Source: Melioribacter roseus
GTDB lineage: Bacteria; Bacteroidota; Ignavibacteria; Ignavibacteriales; Melioribacteraceae
Length of the DNA: 64,000 bases
NCBI GenBank assembly: GCA_020724265.1
Contig: DYHH01000022.1
Location: forward strand, 1 to 64,000
Reading direction: 5' to 3'
Part shown: piece by piece, positions 54,211 to 62,154 of the stretch
Numbering within the stretch: the first letter of the stretch is position 1
Layout: every line of letters starts with the position of its first letter
The notes under the pieces: model-generated
Told to the model about the DNA's origin: nothing
Database searches by the model: none
Seen by the model: only the letters and a program-made list of their open reading frames with translations
Translations under genes and position numbers: made by a program

Positions 54211-54863
54211 ATGCAGAAGAAAATAACGATAAGGACAGGTACTTAATTACTTATGCCGATCTTATAACTCTTTTGCTCGGTTTGTTCATAATTCTTTATG
54301 CTATCTCGAATATTGACTTAATGAAATATGAAAAAATGATGAATGCAATTGGAAGCGTGTTCGGTGGTGCAAATGTTATTAACAGTGAAACAATTGGAAA
54401 CAAAGTCTCTGTGCAACCGATTGACAAGCTTAAATCCGAACTCAGCAACTTAATTGAAAAACATAATTACGGAAGTTCTATTTCGGTAGAACAAAACGAA
54501 AGAGGAATAACACTTCATATTATGGATGAAATATTATTCCCTTCCGGTAGTGCGGTATTGAATGAAAATTCTCAAGTTGTTCTTAATAAAATTGCAGATA
54601 TAATACGTAAGCTTCCTAATGATATACGGGTTGAAGGACATACGGACAATGTTCCGATCAAAAGCAGTTTATATCCTTCTAATTGGCATCTTTCGGTTGC
54701 AAGAGCATTAAATACGGCTTACTATTTAATTGAAAAAGAAAATCTTAATCCCGATAAGGTTTCTATTGTCGGTTATTCGGAATACCAACCGGTAGAAACA
54801 AATTTAACTCTAACGGGAAGAGCAAAAAACAGAAGAGTAGACATAGTAATCATTAACAAATAG
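54211..54863 (+). CDS. motB: Stator protein MotB, first set, with a frame problem at its start
   Basis: The body has the proton/sodium-binding Asp in ITYADLITLLLGLFI, a plug region and a C-terminal OmpA peptidoglycan-binding domain (RVEGHTDNVPIKSSLYPSNWHLSVARALNTA). The best start is ATG 54211, 8 bases after AGAGGA and 12 after the motA stop. However that ATG is in another frame and stops after 11 codons; one extra A in the A-run at 54220-54223 would join it to NNDKDRYLITYADL. The only in-frame ATG is 54048, deep inside motA. Coordinates assume the 54211 start; the ion type is unknown. Confidence 0.8.
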
Positions 54864-54871
54864 AAAGAAAA

Positions 54872-55252
54872 ATGAAACTGAAAAACAAACAATTTGGTGA
54901 AGTCGAATTCACGGAAGAAAATATACTCAATTTTAAAAACGGTCTTTTCGGTTTTGAAGAACTAAAGAACTTTCTCCTAATAAAAACCGAAAACGATTTA
55001 TTCTTTTGGCTTAACTCAATCGAGCAGCCGGAATTAATTTTTCCGCTGGTTGGTTTAAGAGTAATTGATGATACATATCCTCAGTCGGATGAAACCGAAG
55101 CTTTCGGTATTGTTACTCTCAGTAAAGATCCGTATCAAACTACGGTTAATCTTAAAGCCCCTGTATATATCAACCAAGATAAAAAAGAAGGCTATCAGTC
55201 AATCATTGATTATGATAAGTATTCGGTAAATTACAAATTATTCATTGAATAA
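54872..55252 (+). CDS. fliW: Flagellin homeostasis protein FliW
   Basis: The 126-residue protein has FGEVEFTEENILNFKNGLFGFEE, FFWLNSIEQPELIFPLV and LKAPVYINQDKKEGYQ. FliW binds free flagellin or CsrA; when flagellin is exported, FliW is released and frees translation by sequestering CsrA. It lies 14 bases before csrA, the conserved pairing. Confidence 0.95.
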   Translation: MKLKNKQFGEVEFTEENILNFKNGLFGFEELKNFLLIKTENDLFFWLNSIEQPELIFPLVGLRVIDDTYPQSDETEAFGIVTLSKDPYQTTVNLKAPVYINQDKKEGYQSIIDYDKYSVNYKLFIE

Positions 55253-55266
55253 CGTGAGATTAATAA

Positions 55267-55518
55267 ATGTTAGTACTCAATAGAAAAAATAATGAGGAAA
55301 TTAGAATTGGCGGCGATATAATTATTAAAATAATTAGCGTATCCGACGGTAATGTAAAACTTGGAATCGAAGCCCCGGCTGAAACAGCTATACTCCGCGG
55401 TGAACTTTATAATAATGTAAAAGAAAATATAATCTTGGCATCTAAAGAAAGCGGACAAAGTTTAACGGCTTCAAAATCCTTTACAATTAATAAGCTTGGA
55501 AAATCTAACAATGAATGA
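55267..55518 (+). CDS. csrA: Translational regulator CsrA
   Basis: The 83-residue RNA-binding protein starts MLVLNRKNNEEIRIGG and has the second RNA-contact region APAETAILRGELY with the conserved Arg. The C-terminal tail is extended by about 20 residues. CsrA binds GGA motifs near ribosome sites; candidates here are the flagellin 2 and flgE leaders. It overlaps the next gene by 8 bases. Confidence 0.95.
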   Translation: MLVLNRKNNEEIRIGGDIIIKIISVSDGNVKLGIEAPAETAILRGELYNNVKENIILASKESGQSLTASKSFTINKLGKSNNE

Positions 55519-56236
55519 CTCCGATAAAAAATTTAAAATATTGGTTGTGGATGATTCCGACTTGATCCTTCATGCATTAAAAAACTTTTTTAGGGAATAT
55601 CAATTGGAAGTTGTTACTTGTCATGACGGACTCGAAGGAGTTCAGCAAGCAATAGAGATAAAACCGACACTTATAATTTTAGATCTCTTGATGCCTAATC
55701 TTGACGGTGTTAAGATGCTTAAAGTTATTAAACTTATGAAAGACGTGAAGGATATACCCGTAATTGTTATTAGCGGCAATACAAATAAAAGAAATGTTTT
55801 AGCTGCCATTGAAGCCGGTGCGGAAAAAGTTTTATCGAAACCATTAAAAAAGGAGCTGCTCAAAAAAAGTATTTCGGAAGTTTTAGGACCGGAGTTTCTT
55901 AAAAAAGTAAAAAAACCCGAATCAACTTCTCTTTCTAAAGATGATAAGGAATTTATTTACGAGCTGCGTCAATATTTTATAAATGGTTTTTCCAGTAAAA
56001 TAGAATTAATGAAAGAAGTTTTCAGAAAAGAAGATATGGGAAATCTCAGATTTGTTTTTCACGAGTTGAAAGGTTCGGGTTCAACAATCGGTTTACCCGA
56101 ATTATCACAAATCGGTGAAGAAGTTGAACAGAAAATCGATAGTAAAATAAAAGATTGGGATTACTATAAACAAAGATGGGATGAAGTTCTCGATCTTGTT
56201 GAAGAAATTAAAAAAGAACAAGCAGCCTTGGATTAA
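55511..56236 (+). CDS. Receiver-HPt protein
   Basis: The 241-residue protein starts at ATG 55511. The receiver domain (VVDDSDLILHALKNF, LIILDLLMPNLDG, LSKPLKKE) is followed by an HPt domain with RFVFHELKGSGSTIG and the acceptor H184. REC-HPt proteins act as intermediates in multistep phosphorelays. It lies 2 bases before the second motA and overlaps csrA, so it is translated with the stator genes. No DNA-binding or enzyme output domain. Confidence 0.88.
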   Translation: MNDSDKKFKILVVDDSDLILHALKNFFREYQLEVVTCHDGLEGVQQAIEIKPTLIILDLLMPNLDGVKMLKVIKLMKDVKDIPVIVISGNTNKRNVLAAIEAGAEKVLSKPLKKELLKKSISEVLGPEFLKKVKKPESTSLSKDDKEFIYELRQYFINGFSSKIELMKEVFRKEDMGNLRFVFHELKGSGSTIGLPELSQIGEEVEQKIDSKIKDWDYYKQRWDEVLDLVEEIKKEQAALD

Positions 56237-56238
56237 TT

Positions 56239-57096
56239 ATGCTTATTATTATTGGAATACTTATTGTCGCAGTTTCTGTTGTGGTAGGATTTATCATGGC
56301 GGGCGGTAATTTAATTTTACTGCTGCAGTGGGCTGAGTTCGTAGTAATAGGAGGTGCAGCTATTGGTAGTTTTATTATTGCTACACCCATTTCTCAAATA
56401 AAAAAGGTTGTCAAATCAATACCCGAAGCAATAAAAGGAAATCATTTTTCCAAGCAGGATTATTTGGAATTATTGAAAGCATTTAACGATTTGTTTCTGA
56501 TTGCACAAAGGGACGGCTTACTCGCAATTGAAAGTCATGTAGAAAATCCGGACGAAAGTGAAATACTATCAAGAAGTAAAAAATTTATCAGCAATAGTTA
56601 TATGAAGAATTTTTTCTGTGATACACTTAAGGTTATGTTATCAGGTGGTGTTCCTCCCCATGAATTAGATTCTTTAATGGATATGGAATTAGAAACTTAT
56701 GAACTTGAAAACCACCCGGTAAGTAATTCAGTTGCAAAAGTGGGAGATGCTTTACCCGGGTTGGGAATTGTAGCCGCTGTACTCGGAATAATTGTTACAA
56801 TGAGTCATATTGATGACGGAGCCGCTGCCGTTGGAGCTCATGTTGCCGCAGCTTTGGTTGGAACATTCTTAGGCGTATTACTTTCTTACGGTTTTGTTAA
56901 TCCGCTTGCAGTAAGTATCGAAAACCTTAACGAACATAAAGGAAGATACTTGCATACAATAAAAGCCTGCATCTTAGCTTATGCAAAAGGTAATCCTCCT
57001 ATTGTTGCCGTTGAAATTGCAAGAAGAACAATTTTTTCCGATGACAGACCTACTTTTTCGGAATTGGAAAATTATATGAGAGGAAAGACTGAATAA
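56239..57096 (+). CDS. motA: Stator protein MotA, second set
   Basis: The 285-residue protein has four transmembrane helices, IAQRDGLLAIESHVENPDES in the cytoplasmic loop, and VGDALPGLGIVAAVLGIIVTMSH at TM3. It is only distantly similar to the first MotA and resembles the enteric type. The stop overlaps motB 2 (TAATG). Confidence 0.94.
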   Translation: MLIIIGILIVAVSVVVGFIMAGGNLILLLQWAEFVVIGGAAIGSFIIATPISQIKKVVKSIPEAIKGNHFSKQDYLELLKAFNDLFLIAQRDGLLAIESHVENPDESEILSRSKKFISNSYMKNFFCDTLKVMLSGGVPPHELDSLMDMELETYELENHPVSNSVAKVGDALPGLGIVAAVLGIIVTMSHIDDGAAAVGAHVAAALVGTFLGVLLSYGFVNPLAVSIENLNEHKGRYLHTIKACILAYAKGNPPIVAVEIARRTIFSDDRPTFSELENYMRGKTE

Positions 57097-57869
57097 TGGC
57101 ACAGAACGATAATTCGGAACAACCGATAATAATTAAGAAAATTAAGAAGGGCGGCGGTCATCACGGTGGTGCCTGGAAAGTTGCTTATGCAGATTTTGTT
57201 ACTGCAATGATGGCTCTTTTTATTGTTCTTTGGATTTTAAGTGCCGGAGAAGATGTTAAACAAGCCGTTGCGGGTTATTTCAAAGATCCTGTTGGATTTC
57301 AATCCGGCGGAGGTAAACTGATTAATACAAACCCTCAGTTAAATTTGCTTGACGAGAACATACTGCGAGAAAGAGAATTAAAGGAAATGCAGAGAAAGAA
57401 ATTTGAAAAAATGCAACAGGAAATAATGAATCAGCTTTCCGATAATGAAAGTCTTAGTTTTCTTTTAGACCAGGTTAAATTTGAAATGACCGATGAAGGG
57501 TTAAGAATTGAAATGATTGATTCCTCAAAAGATGTCTTTTTTAGACTTGGTAGTTCACAATTAAAAAATGAAGCGGCAATTATTCTAAATAAAATAGGTT
57601 CAGAAATTAACAAGCTTCCTAATAAAGTTGCGATTGAAGGTCACACTGATATAAGACCTTTTAATCACGGTTCTCTGGAGTACACAAACTATGAGCTTAG
57701 TGCTGACAGAGCTAACTCGGCAAGAAGAGCTCTATTAAAAGGCGGTTTGGATGAATCTCAAATTGAAGAAATACGCGGCTATGCTGCAAATAGATTACGG
57801 GATCAGGATGATCCGTACAACCTAGTCAATAGAAGAATAAGTATTGTTATAAAATATTCAGAGAAATAA
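57096..57869 (+). CDS. motB: Stator protein MotB, second set
   Basis: The 257-residue protein starts with a basic, Gly/His-rich stretch (KKIKKGGGHHGGAWKVAYADF), then the ion-binding Asp in YADFVTAMMALFIVLW, a helical linker and a C-terminal OmpA-like domain (VAIEGHTDIRPFN, YELSADRANSARRALLKGG). It matches the enteric MotB style and differs from the first MotB. One-base overlaps with genes on both sides. Confidence 0.95.
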   Translation: MAQNDNSEQPIIIKKIKKGGGHHGGAWKVAYADFVTAMMALFIVLWILSAGEDVKQAVAGYFKDPVGFQSGGGKLINTNPQLNLLDENILRERELKEMQRKKFEKMQQEIMNQLSDNESLSFLLDQVKFEMTDEGLRIEMIDSSKDVFFRLGSSQLKNEAAIILNKIGSEINKLPNKVAIEGHTDIRPFNHGSLEYTNYELSADRANSARRALLKGGLDESQIEEIRGYAANRLRDQDDPYNLVNRRISIVIKYSEK

Positions 57870-58264
57870 TGAAAACAAAAATTGCCATAATGGAAGACGA
57901 TCCGTTTACTAAGCATCTGTATTCAATGCTGATGAAAAAAGCCGGTTATGAAGCTTATATTTTAGAAGATGCTAATCTCCTTTTGCAGAAGCTGGAAGAG
58001 GAGAACATTGTGTTGATAATCATGGATATCAACTTGCGAAATACATATCTTAATGATGAAAAAATAGATGGTATCCGTCTGACTAAACACATTAAATCTC
58101 AAGAAAGATTTTCTTCTATTCCTGTAATTTTGGTATCTGCTTTTTCATTTATGGCTGATAAAAACAGTATACTGGAAGAAAGCAAAGCTCACCAATATAT
58201 TACTAAGCCGATAACTGATTTTAATGCCTTTATTAACACAATAAATGAAACGATTGTAAATTGA
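57869..58264 (+). CDS. Single-domain response regulator after motB 2
   Basis: The 131-residue receiver has MEDDPFTKHLY, the acceptor in LIIMDINLRNT and the Lys of YITKPI. A ~8-residue insertion after the acceptor loop (YLNDEKIDG) distinguishes it from CheY. It shares the stop/start base with motB 2, which implies coupled synthesis with the stator. It is unlikely to be motor CheY. Confidence 0.85.
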   Translation: MKTKIAIMEDDPFTKHLYSMLMKKAGYEAYILEDANLLLQKLEEENIVLIIMDINLRNTYLNDEKIDGIRLTKHIKSQERFSSIPVILVSAFSFMADKNSILEESKAHQYITKPITDFNAFINTINETIVN

Positions 58265-58932
58265 ATGAAAAATGGAAAATATTAATTGTTGAAGATGAAG
58301 CCGATACAGCTTATATACTCGGTTTACTTCTCAAAAAGAACAACTTTGAAATTAAGATAGCTAAAAACGGGCAGGAAGCCCTTGAAGTGATAGATGAATT
58401 TATGCCGAGGGTTGTTATTGCCGACTGGAATATGCCTGTTATGAACGGGCTTGAGCTATGTGAAAGAATGAAAAGTTCGGATAAATATAAACTGATTTAT
58501 TTCATTATTCTTACCGCAAGGTCTACATTACAAGACAGGGTTAAAGGGCTTGATGTCGGTGCCGATGACTTTTTACTTAAGCCGATTGAAAACCAAGAAC
58601 TTTTAGCCAGGATACGTACCGGAATAAGGATTCACAACCTCCAAAACGAGTTAAGAAAAATTGAGCACAGCAAAGCTTTAATTGAAATGGCTACCACTAT
58701 TGGTCATAAGATTAACAATCCCCTCAGCAGCCTGGTCATTTCACTCGATAATATTAAAGCTGAATTAGGGAATTCGGAATTGACAAAAAATATTTCCGAT
58801 GATTATAAAATCATTGAAGAATCAATTAAAAAAATACAAATTCTTGCTAAAGATCTTACCCACCTCCAGCAGCCTGAATTAATTCAGTATGCGGAAAATA
58901 AAAATATGCTCAATCTTCCTGATTCCGACTAA
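58261..58932 (+). CDS. Receiver plus DHp-like helix without ATPase
   Basis: The 223-residue protein starts at TTG overlapping the previous stop (TTGA). A canonical receiver (VEDEADTAYIL, VVIADWNMPVMNG, LLKPIENQ) is followed by a coiled coil and a kinase-like H-box (MATTIGHKINNPLSSLVISLDNI, H149). No ATP-binding domain follows. The His half could accept a phosphoryl group from another kinase, Spo0B-like, or serve as a dimerisation helix. Confidence 0.82.
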   Translation: MNEKWKILIVEDEADTAYILGLLLKKNNFEIKIAKNGQEALEVIDEFMPRVVIADWNMPVMNGLELCERMKSSDKYKLIYFIILTARSTLQDRVKGLDVGADDFLLKPIENQELLARIRTGIRIHNLQNELRKIEHSKALIEMATTIGHKINNPLSSLVISLDNIKAELGNSELTKNISDDYKIIEESIKKIQILAKDLTHLQQPELIQYAENKNMLNLPDSD

Positions 58933-58952
58933 TTTTCAAACTCTCTTTACAC

Positions 58953-58979
58953 TTAACTTTTAATAATTTCGTTCGATAA
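58953..58979 (+). promoter_or_regulatory. Sigma-28 promoter of the orphan/PAS-kinase unit
   Basis: TTAACTTT, 11 bases, TTCGATAA matches the FliA consensus closely (6 of 8 in the -35, 6 of 8 in the -10). The gene start at 58995 is only 15 bases after the -10 box, so the leader is a few bases long. Confidence 0.75.
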
Positions 58980-58994
58980 TAAAGTGGTAACTTT

Positions 58995-59648
58995 ATGTTA
59001 AAAGGAATAGAAAATATTAAATCCGGTTCCGGTGCCGAGAACTCCAGCAAAAATATCTACAAGAAATTTCTCGCCAATTCAACCCTAAGACAACTGGATT
59101 CTCACGATAGTTTAAACATTTCCAAAGGATACAGAATTCTTAAGGAATACAACATCGACTTAAAGAGATTCAAGAAAAATGAGCATGGACTCCTAGAAAT
59201 AATTTTTGACATTAGCGCTATTGAATTCAGTACCCTGCTAAACTTAGATAATCTTACAAACTATATTAAGTTGGATTATAAACTCAATTTAATTAACGAG
59301 CCGGATACGTTTGTAGTATCCATCTCAACGAGAACCTATTATTCGGAGAACATAGATAATTACTTAAAGATAAACGATATAGTTTACCTGATGAGCAGAA
59401 TTAAATCGCTTAATGTCGGAAGCGAAATTAATTTATCAAACACCCGCGCACTCAGTAATTTATTGGACGGTGTTTATAATGCAGTACTTTCGGAGTTTAA
59501 TATGATAAACTCCATCCTGGTTAAAGCAACAAAAAATATTTTTAATATTAGTATTAAAATACTGCCGTTAAGCGAACTTGAAAACGAACTTTTACTCATT
59601 GAAAAAATTATACCTTCAAATGAACACAGTATCCAGATTACTCAATAA
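58995..59648 (+). CDS. Unrecognised 217-residue protein under sigma-28 control
   Basis: The soluble protein has a Ser/Asn-rich N-terminus and mixed alpha/beta remainder (LKEYNIDLKRFKKNEHGLLEI, TRALSNLLDGVYNAVLSEFN). It has no signal peptide and no recognised motif. It overlaps the next gene, a PAS kinase, by about 29 bases. The sigma-28 promoter ties it to late flagellar functions. Confidence 0.7.
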   Translation: MLKGIENIKSGSGAENSSKNIYKKFLANSTLRQLDSHDSLNISKGYRILKEYNIDLKRFKKNEHGLLEIIFDISAIEFSTLLNLDNLTNYIKLDYKLNLINEPDTFVVSISTRTYYSENIDNYLKINDIVYLMSRIKSLNVGSEINLSNTRALSNLLDGVYNAVLSEFNMINSILVKATKNIFNISIKILPLSELENELLLIEKIIPSNEHSIQITQ

Positions 59649-61512
59649 TATTACCGATAAGCGGATGGATGTATTAAGCGCTGACCAAATTGTTAATCCA
59701 ACAAAGAATGGAAATTTTATTATTGTTGATGAAGAAGGAATGATTCAGTATAAAAGTGATGATTGTTTTATAGATTTTTATGTAGAAAATAATATCAAGT
59801 CTATTTCGGAAATTCAGACAGATCCCGACTTAACACTCATTCTTAAAGGAATGAAATACAACAAAACCGAAAGACTATCCATCGAATTGTTGATTTATTT
59901 TTTAAACAATACCGAAGTAAAGGATTACGTTGTTCAAATCAGTAAAATTACTCTCCTAAAAAAGAAACTCTTTTTATTATTTTTTGAAGAAAACAAAGAA
60001 TACAAAGTTTTCGAGAATAAAATTAATACACTTCAGTTTGCTTTGGAAAAAGGAAACATCCCGGTTTTAATAGCAGATGAAGATTACAAGACAAAATATA
60101 TCACTCAAAATTTTGAAGAGATATTCGACAAAAACATTGAAGACCTCTACGATAGACCATTAAGTGAAGTACTTATTGATTTCTTAAAAGAAAGTGATGA
60201 ATCTATTCTTCTCCATGCAATTGAATCAAAATCCGTTTGGTCAAAAGTAATTAACTTAAAAAAACCGAACGGTACCAATTCATTTTATGATATCAACATG
60301 ACGCCGGTTTTTGATTCAGCACTCGGAACCTGGAATTATATACTAAGTGCTTATAATATAACCGACCATATTTTGAAGAACAGAACTCTAAAAAAGAGTG
60401 AGGCTCGGTTACGCGCTATTATCAATAATATATCCGACGGACTTTTTGTCCTTAGAAAACAGAAAAATGAATTAACATTTGAAATCGGCAATGATATTTT
60501 CTTCGAGCTATTCAATATCGGCACTAAAGATTATGAGCAAATAAAGATTGATGACTATCTTGATCCCAAAGCCTTGGAAATTATTAATGATTCGATATCG
60601 GTAATAGAAACATCCAAAGTAAAGTACTTAACAGATAATTATCATCAAACCGGGACGGATAAGCATTTCGAAATCAGCACTACGTTTGTTGAAGATAAAT
60701 TGGACGAAGAAAGATTTTATATTATAACACTTCATGATATTACCGCCAAAGAAAAGTATGAACGGCACTTAGAGTCTGCATACGTAAAAGAGAAAGAATT
60801 AAACCGTCTCAAAACCTTGATATTGCACAACATGTCCCATGAACTAAGAACACCCGCTAATGCAATGATGGGTTACACGGAAATAATTGAAGATGCGATA
60901 AACGAAAAAGATTATGAAACCGTCTCGCAGATAAGCACATCGGTTAAGGAAATACTTGGAAAACTAATAAACCTTTTCAGCAATATTATAGAACTTGCCG
61001 GTATCGAATCAGGTGAATATGAGCTTGACATTGTTAGAATAAACTGCAACCAGGTATTGCAAAGCGTTTATAATAAAAGAATTGACGATGCTGAAAGAAA
61101 AAATCTGAATTTTGTAATTGATACAAAAGACCGCAGTTTATTTATAAAAACAGATTGGGTTAAATTTGAGAAAATTATTTGCGAACTTGTAGATAATGCA
61201 ATAAAATTCACTTCTGAAGGTAGTGTAAAAATCGAGTCTTACCTGAATGAATTAAATGAAGCCGAAATTAAAATTACAGATACAGGTAACGGAATTGAAG
61301 ACTCGTGTCTTAAAAAAATACTTGAACCATTCCAGCAAGAAGATGAATTTTATACAAGAAGATACGAAGGAAGCGGTTTGGGAATAACTATCTCTTATAA
61401 GTTGACATCAATTTTAGGTGGAAAATTCTTTATTGAAAGCAGAAAAAAAGTCGGAACTGTTATTAAATTAACATTTCCGTCTGTTTCCCCGAAACCAACA
61501 ATTGAATTATAA
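59620..61512 (+). CDS. PAS-domain sensor histidine kinase
   Basis: The ~630-residue cytoplasmic kinase starts at ATG 59620 (alternative ATG 59665). Two or three PAS-like segments span residues ~20-390 (for example IVDEEGMIQYKSDDCFIDF, KSEARLRAIINNISDGLFVL). The DHp H-box HNMSHELRTPANAMMGYTEI has H407; the ATPase has VDNAIKFTSEG, DTGNGIED and GSGLGITISYKL. It has no receiver, so it may pass phosphate to the nearby REC-DHp, REC-HPt or REC proteins. Confidence 0.9.
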   Translation: MNTVSRLLNNITDKRMDVLSADQIVNPTKNGNFIIVDEEGMIQYKSDDCFIDFYVENNIKSISEIQTDPDLTLILKGMKYNKTERLSIELLIYFLNNTEVKDYVVQISKITLLKKKLFLLFFEENKEYKVFENKINTLQFALEKGNIPVLIADEDYKTKYITQNFEEIFDKNIEDLYDRPLSEVLIDFLKESDESILLHAIESKSVWSKVINLKKPNGTNSFYDINMTPVFDSALGTWNYILSAYNITDHILKNRTLKKSEARLRAIINNISDGLFVLRKQKNELTFEIGNDIFFELFNIGTKDYEQIKIDDYLDPKALEIINDSISVIETSKVKYLTDNYHQTGTDKHFEISTTFVEDKLDEERFYIITLHDITAKEKYERHLESAYVKEKELNRLKTLILHNMSHELRTPANAMMGYTEIIEDAINEKDYETVSQISTSVKEILGKLINLFSNIIELAGIESGEYELDIVRINCNQVLQSVYNKRIDDAERKNLNFVIDTKDRSLFIKTDWVKFEKIICELVDNAIKFTSEGSVKIESYLNELNEAEIKITDTGNGIEDSCLKKILEPFQQEDEFYTRRYEGSGLGITISYKLTSILGGKFFIESRKKVGTVIKLTFPSVSPKPTIEL

Positions 61513-61593
61513 TTATACTGTTAAGTTTACGTTAACCTTAATTCAAAGCGCATATTCTTTCACACCGTAATTAGTCCGCTTACAACATTCTTA

Positions 61594-61620
61594 TTAATTT
61601 TACAATAAAAAATTCGATAA
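61594..61620 (+). promoter_or_regulatory. Sigma-28 promoter of the cheW-porin-MCP unit
   Basis: TTAATTTT, 11 bases, TTCGATAA repeats the pattern seen at 58953. Transcription would start near 61627, about 35 bases before the cheW ATG, which has an AAAGGAG ribosome site. The region 61513-61593 shows no gene or clear terminator. Confidence 0.78.
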
Positions 61621-61661
61621 TAGTAGTAGAATTTATCACTGTAATTACAAAAGGAGACCAT

Positions 61662-62138
61662 ATGGAAGCGCAGAAATTAGAAATTTCTGATTTACTTCAA
61701 CTCGTAAGTTTTAAAGTCGGTACCGAAGAATTCGGGGTAGATATTCTTAAGGTACAAGAAATCAATAGGATGCTGAAAATCACTAAAGTCCCTAATGCAC
61801 CCGACTTTGTAGAAGGAGTTGTAAATCTTAGAGGAAGAATAATTCCTGTTATTGATTTAAGAAAGCGACTCTCAATCGAGAGTAAAGTTCACGATAACAA
61901 GACAAGGATAGTAGTTGTAGATATTCTCGGTAATATTGTCGGTTTTATCGTAGACGAAGTAAACGAAGTACTGAGAATCTCAAAAGATATTATAGAGAAC
62001 CCGCCTGAACTCGTTTCTCAAGTTGATAGTGATTTCATTACCTCGGTTGCAAAACTTGAAGACAGAATAATAATTCTTCTTGACCTGGATAACTTGTTAA
62101 AAAAAGATGAAAAAGAAGTACTGCAGGAAATCTCATAA
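61662..62138 (+). CDS. cheW: Chemotaxis coupling protein CheW
   Basis: The 158-residue protein has VSFKVGTEEFGVDILKVQEINRM, NAPDFVEGVVNLRGRIIPVIDLRKR and ILLDLDNLL. It couples CheA to receptors. It is far from the che operon but shares a sigma-28 unit with a receptor, which fits late expression. Confidence 0.95.
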   Translation: MEAQKLEISDLLQLVSFKVGTEEFGVDILKVQEINRMLKITKVPNAPDFVEGVVNLRGRIIPVIDLRKRLSIESKVHDNKTRIVVVDILGNIVGFIVDEVNEVLRISKDIIENPPELVSQVDSDFITSVAKLEDRIIILLDLDNLLKKDEKEVLQEIS

Positions 62139-62154
62139 TTAAGGAAAAAATAGA

